Shown here one piece after another: positions 45,265-51,736 of a stretch of 64,000 nt of DNA. Source of the stretch: Nonomuraea polychroma (GTDB lineage Bacteria > Actinomycetota > Actinomycetes > Streptosporangiales > Streptosporangiaceae); NCBI RefSeq assembly GCF_004011505.1, contig NZ_SAUN01000001.1, positions 10,071,501-10,135,500 on the forward strand. Direction: 5' to 3'. The position numbers were made by a program, and so were the translations under genes. The notes below the pieces were generated by a model. The model was given only the letters and a program-made list of their open reading frames with translations, was not told the origin of the DNA and did no database searches. The first letter of the stretch is position 1. Each line of letters starts with the position of its first letter.

Positions 45265-45748
45265 CGAAATCCAGACGATCGGCGTTGAGCCGGTCCTGGC
45301 GGCTCGCGAAGAGTCCGTGGCTCGCCGCCGGCGACTCCTTGTAGAGCCACTTCGGGCGACCGTCCCGGATCCGCGCGATCATCGCGTCCAGTAGGGCCTC
45401 GGAGTGTCGTCGGTCTGCTGGACGAACGCCACCCGGGCTACGCCGCCACCGCCGTGCAACGGCTGGCCGGCCTGTGCGAACGCCCGGCCGCCCTGGTCGT
45501 CGAGCCCGCCGACGAGGACCCCCAGCGCCACGGCGATCCGCCGGCTCAACAACGCCCGCCGCGCCCGAGTCACCGGGGACGACGTGGCCGGCCACGCAAC
45601 CGCGGCGCCGAGGCCCAGGCGTGGCGGATGGCAAATGGAGGCCGTCACCGGCGGATGACGTGCCCGGGCCGCGGTTGGAGCCCACGTCAAGTGTTAACGG
45701 ATGACAGTTGCCGGACCCGGCGCTGCTGAGCCGCGCCCGAACGGAGGG
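45265..45748. other. Stretch without an intact gene; possible relic at its start
   Basis: 484 bp. On the minus strand the frame ending at 45254 reads LLDAMIARIRDGRPKWLYKE and continues SPAASHGLFASRQDRLNADR, which looks like true protein, but upstream it dissolves into other frames (RVAFVQQTDDTPRPYWTR is in a different one). It is probably the 3' end of a decayed gene of unknown family. Confidence 0.4.
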
Positions 45749-46096
45749 CTACTCGGCATCCAGCGCCTCCCGCACCGCGTTTGCGGCGGGAGTCGGATCG
45801 TAGCCCTCGGGGACGCCTTCGACCAGGATGATGTCGCCCTTGATGTGCCGCGAGCGCAGCGGTGCGATCTCCTGGTATGCGGGTGAGTCCCACCAGGCCT
45901 GCGCCTCGTCGATCCCAGGGAAGCCGATCATCACGACGGCCCCCGGCCAGTTGCCCTCCTTCACCTCGTGCTGCGTGGCGTGCACGAGGTAGCGGCCGCC
46001 GTACGGCTCGAAGGTAGCGGGGAGGCGTTCGATGTAGTCAGCGATCTCCGGGTGCGGAGCGGCATCCTGCAGGTGAGCTATGACGTAGGCGCTCAT
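45749..46096 (-). CDS. DUF1330-family protein
   Basis: A 115-residue ferredoxin-like-fold protein: MSAYVIAHLQDAAPHPEI, GGRYLVHATQHEVKEGNWPG, VVMIGFPGIDEAQAWWDSPAYQ, LRSRHIKGDIILVEGV, all typical of DUF1330. The family has no settled function, though it resembles ABM monooxygenase/EthD folds. The start ATG 46096 has GAGGAGGAA upstream. It follows the second SnoaL-like gene after 57 bp in the same direction, so probably in one operon. Confidence 0.9.
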   Translation of the reverse strand: MSAYVIAHLQDAAPHPEIADYIERLPATFEPYGGRYLVHATQHEVKEGNWPGAVVMIGFPGIDEAQAWWDSPAYQEIAPLRSRHIKGDIILVEGVPEGYDPTPAANAVREALDAE

Positions 46097-46153
46097 GGTT
46101 CCTCCTCTGTTCTATGGACGACTGGGCCGGCCCAGCGGTCGGCCCCGAGGTGT

Positions 46154-46522
46154 TCAGGCTCCGGTCGGCACCTTGTCGAGGAAGCCGAGCACCTGGCTGA
46201 TCCGCCCGTCTTCACCGATCACCGCGACGTCGAAGCCGATGGCGACCGGCTCGGCGCCCTCAGGTCCCAGGTGCCAGGTGAACCGCGCGATGTCGTGGTG
46301 GGCGTCCACGGCGCCGCCGAGGCTGAAGACCAGCCCGCCGAACTGGCCCTGGACCGCCGCGATGGTGGCGTCGAGCCCGTCCCGGCCCTGAACGGAGACC
46401 AGCGGGTCGGTGTACACCGCGTCCTCGGCGAAGACCTCTGCCAGAACGGCCTGACGCGCGGCGGCGTCGGTCTCGTTCCACGCGGCGAGGTAGCGCTGGA
46501 CCAGCTCGTTCATGTCGCTCAT
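46154..46522 (-). CDS. SnoaL/NTF2-like small protein (second paralogue)
   Basis: A 122-residue protein that matches the product of 41702-42070 over its whole length (LVQRYLAAWNETDAAARQA, VFAEDAVYTDPLVSVQG, VQGQFGGLVFSLGGAVDAHHD, LGFLDKVPTGA). The start is ATG 46522, with GAGGAGAGA upstream. Upstream it has a GAATCTG-N5-CTTAAG element at nearly the same distance as its paralogue, so both are probably expressed together. Likely cotranscribed with the DUF1330 gene. Confidence 0.88.
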   Translation of the reverse strand: MSDMNELVQRYLAAWNETDAAARQAVLAEVFAEDAVYTDPLVSVQGRDGLDATIAAVQGQFGGLVFSLGGAVDAHHDIARFTWHLGPEGAEPVAIGFDVAVIGEDGRISQVLGFLDKVPTGA

Positions 46523-46585
46523 GTCTCTCTCCTCAGTGGTCGTGCTCTCTTGTGACCACCAAATTAGGGATCCGAGAACAACGGG

Positions 46586-46603
46586 GAATCTGACATGCTT
46601 AAG
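46586..46603 (-). promoter_or_regulatory. Shared upstream element (copy 2): GAATCTG-N5-CTTAAG
   Basis: Same bipartite sequence as at 42132-42149, here 64 bp upstream of the second SnoaL-like start. The spacer is different (ACATG versus TCGTC), so the two boxes rather than the whole region are conserved. Confidence 0.6.
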
Positions 46604-46684
46604 TACTTCCGCCCACGCCTTCAGTACGCGTCCTTCGCAGCGCCTAGCGTGGTGTTCGCACACCTGACGCTCGTTGCCAAGACG

Positions 46685-47917
46685 TCAGGCGCAGCTCTTC
46701 TGCTCAACCGCGCAGACCTTGACTTCTGGATATTTCGCCGATGCCTGGTCAAGCAGGGGCTGGGGCGTGCCGCGCAGGTGCAGGTCGAGGAATGCCGCCA
46801 CGTACGCGCGGGTGATCTCCATCGACCGGACGGCGGGCAGCTTGGCGCCGATGTCCAGGCCGGCCTGCTCGCCGAGCAGGCCGGTGTCGGTAAAGGAGGC
46901 GTGTTCGGCGCCGGCCACCACGAGCCAGCGCTTCCACCCGGTGAGGTGCTGCCAGGCCGTCTCCCACGAGGCGGCCTCCTGGCCGCCCGGGGTGCGCGTG
47001 GCCTGCGCACCGAGGAAAAGGAAGGGCTTGCCCAGCCCGCTCGCCGGCACGGGTACGACGGCCAGGCCATCGACGTTCATCCCGGCCTTGATCCTGGGGT
47101 CCTTGAGCAGGGCCGCCACCGAGCTGGCGCCGCCTACCGAGTGGCCGGCCATTGCGATCCTGGCCGGGTCGATGAGCCGGGACCCCTTCCACCTGGGGCG
47201 CAGGCCCGTCAGCTGGTCGAGGACGAAGGAGACGTCGGTGGCCCGGGTAGCGCCCACCTTGTCCCAGAAGGCTTGGTCGTGCGGCTCGACCTGGCAGGCC
47301 GTGCAGGTGGCCACGCGGCCGTCGGGGAAGACTGTGGCGACGTTCTCGTGGGTGTGGCTGATGGCGGCCACGACGTAGCCTTTGTTCGCCAGGTCCTCGG
47401 CGAGGCTGGTGAGCGAGCTGCGTGTCTTGCTGAAGCCTGGGGAGAGGACGACCAGGGCAAGCTCCCGCTCCTTTCCCGCTGGTGGGGCGTCGCTGAAGGC
47501 GTGGGTCCGCGTCCGGGCGAGCAGGTCGGACGGGACACCGGTGATCCCCGCGTCCTTAAGGGTGAGCTCCGACTCTTTGACGGTCATGTACGGCTCCAGC
47601 CGCCCGCCCGCCTTCGCGGCCGGGTACCACAGCGAGACCATGAGATCCCTGGCCTTCGAACCGGGATCCCAGGGATCGGGGCGCGAGGTGTCGGTGAGGT
47701 GCAGCGATGTGGTGCCGACAGGCTGGGAGCCGGTCGGGTCCGGGAGCGCGAGCGTGACGTTGCGCGCCGTCTTGGGCGGCTCGGCAGAGGCGTTCGGAGA
47801 GGGATTGCGTGACGGGCGGTCCGTGGAGGCGCTCCCGGTCGCGGGGGCGGATGCCGGCGCGCAGGAGGTGGTGATCGTCATGACGAGCAATCCAGCCGCG
47901 ATGGCCATATGACGCAT
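46685..47917 (-). CDS. Alpha/beta hydrolase lipoprotein (PAF-acetylhydrolase-like)
   Basis: A 410-residue lipoprotein with signal MRHMAIAAGLLVMTITTSC (lipobox Cys19). The hydrolase part has LMVSLWYPAAKAGG, LALVVLSPGFSKTRSSL, VVAAISHTHENVATVFPDG, nucleophile in IAMAGHSVGGASS, and a late His in VAGAEHASFTD. This is the platelet-activating-factor acetylhydrolase II layout, esterases of lipids or short polyesters. The start ATG 47917 has GAAAGGCGA upstream. It faces away from the SnoaL/DUF1330 unit by 162 bp. Confidence 0.87.
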   Translation of the reverse strand: MRHMAIAAGLLVMTITTSCAPASAPATGSASTDRPSRNPSPNASAEPPKTARNVTLALPDPTGSQPVGTTSLHLTDTSRPDPWDPGSKARDLMVSLWYPAAKAGGRLEPYMTVKESELTLKDAGITGVPSDLLARTRTHAFSDAPPAGKERELALVVLSPGFSKTRSSLTSLAEDLANKGYVVAAISHTHENVATVFPDGRVATCTACQVEPHDQAFWDKVGATRATDVSFVLDQLTGLRPRWKGSRLIDPARIAMAGHSVGGASSVAALLKDPRIKAGMNVDGLAVVPVPASGLGKPFLFLGAQATRTPGGQEAASWETAWQHLTGWKRWLVVAGAEHASFTDTGLLGEQAGLDIGAKLPAVRSMEITRAYVAAFLDLHLRGTPQPLLDQASAKYPEVKVCAVEQKSCA

Positions 47918-48040
47918 GAATTCGCCTTTCGGTGATGAGCGTCGACGACGCTGGGCGCAGGCGACGCCGTGCCGCATCGGCTGTCGTACCGATATCTCCG
48001 GCAGGGGCATCCTTGCGATGTAGTTGCACAGACAGACGCG

Positions 48041-48078
48041 GTGCTTGTAGGACATAGCGGTGCTTGTAGGACATAGAG
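48041..48078. repeat. Two tandem 19-bp units
   Basis: GTGCTTGTAGGACATAGCG is followed directly by GTGCTTGTAGGACATAGAG, in the 405-bp gap 47918-48322. Its role is unknown; it may be a recent slippage duplication or a repeated binding site near the hydrolase promoter. Confidence 0.7.
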
Positions 48079-48109
48079 GACGATGTCCCGGTGGTATCAA
48101 CGTGGCTCC

Positions 48110-48275
48110 ATCTCCCGCCCCCGACCAGTTCGCCGCTGTCCGGCGGACCGCCCCTGACGTGGTCCTGATGGACATCCGCATGCCTGAGATGGATGGCATC
48201 GGGGCCACCGGACGGATCGTCGCGGCCACACTGGTGGCACGCGCGTCCTCATCCTGACCACCTACGACCGGTCAA
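48110..48275 (+). pseudogene. Fragment of a NarL-type response regulator receiver domain
   Basis: APDVVLMDIRMPEMDGIGAT is the phosphoacceptor block of a response regulator. After a frameshift at about 48240 it continues TRVLILTTYD. No start, no output domain and no kinase partner are seen, so it is a relic. Confidence 0.7.
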
Positions 48276-48322
48276 CGGACCGATCTGGAGGGTCGCCTGG
48301 GAGCCCCTAGAGGCCGATCATG

Positions 48323-49174
48323 TCAGCCGCGAAGCAGATCCAGGATGTGCGGCCAGGCGGCGGCTCCGAGCTCTGCGTCGGCGACAGCGTCACCCCCGTA
48401 GAGGAACTGCGGCGATGCGGGGGCAGGACCTTCCCCGGGAAGACGTAGACGATGGCCGGCTTCGGCGCTGCTGATCAGGCGAGCTGGACGACCGGCGGCG
48501 CGGCGACGGGCGGCAAGTCGCTCGGCGAACGGCAGGGACGGCCACATCGCATCGTCCCCGCCTGCCACCAGCAGCACGTCAGCCCTGGTCTCCTCGATGG
48601 GGATCCCGGCGGTGGGCAGCAGGTCGGCGAACGTCCGTTCGCTGCGCTCGTACCAGCCGCGGATGGCTTTCGGACCGTTCGCAGGTTCGGCAGCCCTCCA
48701 GTCATCGTCGTAGGGGACGAAGGGCAGCGGCTGCCCCTTCCAGGTCCAGGAAGACCGGTAAGGGTGCTGCTGCCCATCCAGCCCTGGGCCGATATTGCCC
48801 CATACCACCGAGGTAGGCGACATCGCCACGACGCCGTCGACCCGCGGGTCATGGATGGAGGTGAGCAGGGCGGCCTCCGCCCCCTTGGACGACCCCAGCA
48901 GGCAGATGCGGCGTACTCCGGTGGATTCGAGCAGATCGATGGCGGACACGAACGTCTCCAGAGGAATCTCGCAGATGCCCGGTGATTGTCCGGGACCGCC
49001 GTACCATCGAATCGACATCGCGGTCATCCCCTCCTGGGCGAGGATGCGAGCCCTCTCCCGTTCGATACGACCGCTCGACCCCGCCAGGACAAGCACGCCT
49101 GTGTGACTGCTGGGGCCTGGCGTGATCAAGACGCCTTCCCACGGCTCGGTCAGTTCCAATTCGTCCATGTTCAT
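48323..49174 (-). CDS. Alpha/beta hydrolase of the acyl-CoA thioester hydrolase (BAAT) C-terminal type
   Basis: A 283-residue soluble hydrolase: GVLVLAGSSGRIERERARIL, nucleophile block ICLLGSSKGAEAALLTS, GVVAMSPTSVVWGNI, DVLLVAGGDDAMWPSLPFAE with the acidic residue, and SSAEAGHRLRLPGEG with the His. This matches BAAT-C/dienelactone hydrolase-like proteins acting on thioesters or lactones. The start ATG 49174 has AAAGGTGAGG just upstream; ATG 49168 is an alternative. Confidence 0.82.
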   Translation of the reverse strand: MNMDELELTEPWEGVLITPGPSSHTGVLVLAGSSGRIERERARILAQEGMTAMSIRWYGGPGQSPGICEIPLETFVSAIDLLESTGVRRICLLGSSKGAEAALLTSIHDPRVDGVVAMSPTSVVWGNIGPGLDGQQHPYRSSWTWKGQPLPFVPYDDDWRAAEPANGPKAIRGWYERSERTFADLLPTAGIPIEETRADVLLVAGGDDAMWPSLPFAERLAARRRAAGRPARLISSAEAGHRLRLPGEGPAPASPQFLYGGDAVADAELGAAAWPHILDLLRG

Positions 49175-49492
49175 CCTCACCTTTCGGCAGTCGGCGGCAC
49201 CGCACTCTCGCGTGCCACTGGTCGGAGGGCACTCGGCGATCACCACCTTCAGTTCGTACTCGACCTCACTGGACAGCCCGCATCACTCGAGATGATCAGC
49301 CATGCTCCCTGGCTCGTCGATCGCCCCCAAGTACGCATGGCGGCGAGCCATGCGGTGGCGATCGTGAGGCTGCATTTGCACCGCGGCGCGGCTGCCGGCT
49401 CCGCCGCGGGCCGCCCTGGAGCGGCAGGAGCTGCGGCCCATACCGGGCCAGCTGGTGACGTGGGCGCACAAAGTGGATTCCGCTGCCGGAAG
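49175..49492. other. Intergenic stretch without a recognised gene
   Basis: 318 bp between the hydrolase start and the proline iminopeptidase stop. Only short overlapping frames are present and none has family-like sequence. Confidence 0.4.
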
Positions 49493-50437
49493 CTAAGTCC
49501 GGTCGGCCATCCTGTCGGTCACGGCCACGAGCGTATCCGCCATCCCTGGGCCGTGGCCGGCGTCGTCCAGGACGATCAGCTCGCAGCCGGGCCACGCACG
49601 CGACAGTCGCCATGCGGTCTCCAGCGCCGTGCTCACGTCCAGCCGTCCGTGCACCAGAACTCCGGGCACGTGTCCCAGCCCCGCCACGCCCCGCAGCAGC
49701 TCGTCGTCGCCGAGCCAGGCGGCGTGCCGCCAGTAGTGGGTGACCAGGCGGGCGAATGTGACGCGGTAATCCCGGTCGTCGTAGCTGGTGTCCCGTTCGA
49801 GGCCGGGGCGCAACCGGACATGCCGGTCCTCCCACACGCACCAGTCGGCCGCCGCCTTCTCCCGCACCGCGAGATCGGGATGCTCCATCAGCCTGGCGTA
49901 GGCGTCGGCCAGGTTCCCGTCTCTCTCCTGCTCGGGTACGCCGTCCCTGAACCGCTCCCACTCCTCGGGGAAGACCCGCCCCATCTCACGGGTGATCCAC
50001 TCCACCTCGCGCCTGGTGGTGGTCCCGATCCCGAACATGACGACCTCGGAGACCCGGTCCGGATGCCGGACGGCGTATGCCAGTCCCAGCGTCGTTCCCC
50101 AGGAGCCGCCGAACAGCATCCACTTCTCGATCCCGAGGTGCTCCCGTAGCAGTTCCATGTCCGCGACCAGGTGATGCGTGGTATTGGCGGCGAGGCTCAC
50201 CGCCCAGTCGCTGAAGCTCGGCGTGCTCCTGCCGCACCCGCGCTGGTCGAACAGCACTACTTTGTACGCCTCCGGATCGAGGAACCGGTACCACCCCGGC
50301 GACGCCCCCGATCCAGGCCCGCCGTGCACCACTACGACCGGCTTACCCTCGGGGTTGCCCCCTACCTCCCAGTACACGAGGTTTCCGTCGCCGGCGTCGA
50401 GCAGCCCCTTGTCGTACGGCTTTCCTGTCGGATACAT
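49493..50437 (-). CDS. pip: Proline iminopeptidase
   Basis: A 314-residue S33 peptidase. Landmarks: VVVVHGGPGSGASPGWYRFLDP (oxyanion HGGPG), VLFDQRGCGRSTPS, nucleophile in LFGGSWGTTLGLAYA, VLVHGRLDVSTALETAW and the late DDAGHGPG with the His. It removes N-terminal proline from peptides in the cytoplasm. It is divergent from the MarR gene at 50473 with a perfect 14-bp palindrome between them, so it is probably that regulator's target. Confidence 0.93.
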   Translation of the reverse strand: MYPTGKPYDKGLLDAGDGNLVYWEVGGNPEGKPVVVVHGGPGSGASPGWYRFLDPEAYKVVLFDQRGCGRSTPSFSDWAVSLAANTTHHLVADMELLREHLGIEKWMLFGGSWGTTLGLAYAVRHPDRVSEVVMFGIGTTTRREVEWITREMGRVFPEEWERFRDGVPEQERDGNLADAYARLMEHPDLAVREKAAADWCVWEDRHVRLRPGLERDTSYDDRDYRVTFARLVTHYWRHAAWLGDDELLRGVAGLGHVPGVLVHGRLDVSTALETAWRLSRAWPGCELIVLDDAGHGPGMADTLVAVTDRMADRT

Positions 50438-50448
50438 GCCGACAATAT

Positions 50449-50462
50449 AACAGCGCTGTTAG
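50449..50462. promoter_or_regulatory. Perfect 14-bp palindrome between pip and marR
   Basis: TAACAGCGCTGTTA is a perfect inverted repeat in the 35-bp gap separating two divergent genes, starting 12 bp from the pip start codon and 11 bp before the marR start. The size and position suit an operator for the adjacent MarR protein acting on both promoters. Confidence 0.7.
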
Positions 50463-50472
50463 AGTATTCACC

Positions 50473-50937
50473 ATGAGCACGTTGATGCGCCACGTTCACG
50501 AGATGATGGACGGTGCCATCGCCGAGATCTACGCGGATCTCGGCATGCCCGAATACCGGCCGCGCTTCTCCCCTGTGGTGCGCACGCTGGTGGCCCAGGG
50601 GCCGATGGCCATTCGCGACCTGGCCGAGATCATCGGCGTGACCCACTCGGCAGCCAGCCAGACGGTGATCCAGATGCGTCGCCACGGCTTCGTCACCCTG
50701 GAGAAGGGCGCGGACGCCCGGCAACGCATCGTCCACCTCACTCCGAAGGCCCGCGCCGCACTGCCCGCGATCGAGGCCGAGTGGGCAGCGACGGAGCAGG
50801 CGATGCGGGAGTTGGACGAGGAACTGCCGGTGCCGCTGGCCGACATGTTGCGGGCCATGGTGGAGGCGCTGGAACGTCGGCCGTTCCGTGCCCGCGTTGA
50901 AGGACAGATGCGGCTAGATCTGCTCGGCACCGGCTGA
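50473..50937 (+). CDS. MarR-family transcriptional regulator
   Basis: A 154-residue MarR protein: IAEIYADLGMPEYRPRFSPVVRTLV, the HTH GPMAIRDLAEIIGVTHSAASQTVIQMRRHGFVTLEKGADARQRIVHLTPKA (ends given), and a helical C-terminus. It is divergent from the proline iminopeptidase gene across a short operator-like region. The ligand is unknown. Confidence 0.9.
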   Translation: MSTLMRHVHEMMDGAIAEIYADLGMPEYRPRFSPVVRTLVAQGPMAIRDLAEIIGVTHSAASQTVIQMRRHGFVTLEKGADARQRIVHLTPKARAALPAIEAEWAATEQAMRELDEELPVPLADMLRAMVEALERRPFRARVEGQMRLDLLGTG

Positions 50938-51179
50938 CGATGGCCGAGCTTGGGGTCCCAATGAGGTTGTAGAGCTATGCGGCTGTCAGGCGGCGTCCAC
51001 GACACCGTCGCGGCCATCCGCACCCACACGCCGTGATCGCCCTGCCCATCCGGCGCCGGCGGCGACGCCGGCGCCGGCCAAGCGGACCGATGACGCGGGG
51101 TGTGACAGTGCCTCAACCTCGCGGCGCAGGGGGCCCTGCCGCCACTGCCAAGCGGCTGACCGGATTGATCGATCACAGC

Positions 51180-51600
51180 AGCGAGCAATAAGTGCCGCTG
51201 TCTTCGGCCAGGCCGAACAGCGTGATCCCGACCATCGCCGGCCGTGGATCGTGCTGGTCGACGCGCTCCGCATCAACTCGACCTCATCCGCGCCGGAGGC
51301 CGATCGACGTGGTGTGAACAACTCACATCGTCATCGACTTCTCCCACGTCGCCGAGTACGTCCCGAAAACCGCCTGGAGCCTGCACCAGAGCGGCGACCC
51401 GGCGCCGAAGTCTGGGTCGCCGCTCGCCCGCACAAGATCCTCCACGACCGCACCGGCGAAGTGATCGGCGATCTGGACCGGCAAGCCGCTGAAGCAGGCC
51501 TCGACCCGAACGCCGCAAGGACATCGACACTCCTCGGGGCCTGGTGGCTCTGCGATACGGGTCCCCTTGCCATCGGATGACGGGGCGGGTCGCCGGCGGT
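51180..51600 (+). pseudogene. Relic of an ISKra4-family transposase
   Basis: In scattered frames the text VIDFSHVAEYVPKTAWSLHQ and SGDPAPKSG, followed by AAEVWVAARPHKILHDRTGE, matches the central DDE region of ISKra4-type transposases. Upstream RPWIVLVDALRIN and RIRAEADRRGV belong to the same protein. At least two frameshifts and missing ends make it inactive. The rest of 50938-51736 holds no gene. Confidence 0.7.
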
Positions 51601-51736
51601 GCGGCCGAGGACATTGCCACGTTGTGCTGGATGCGCCAGGTCTTTAGCTGTGCGTCGGCGCGTTCGCCTGGTGCGCGCAGCCTGTACGTGAGCGGCGTTG
51701 GGCCGGCTTTCTGGGAGGCGGCCAGGCGCCAGGTCA

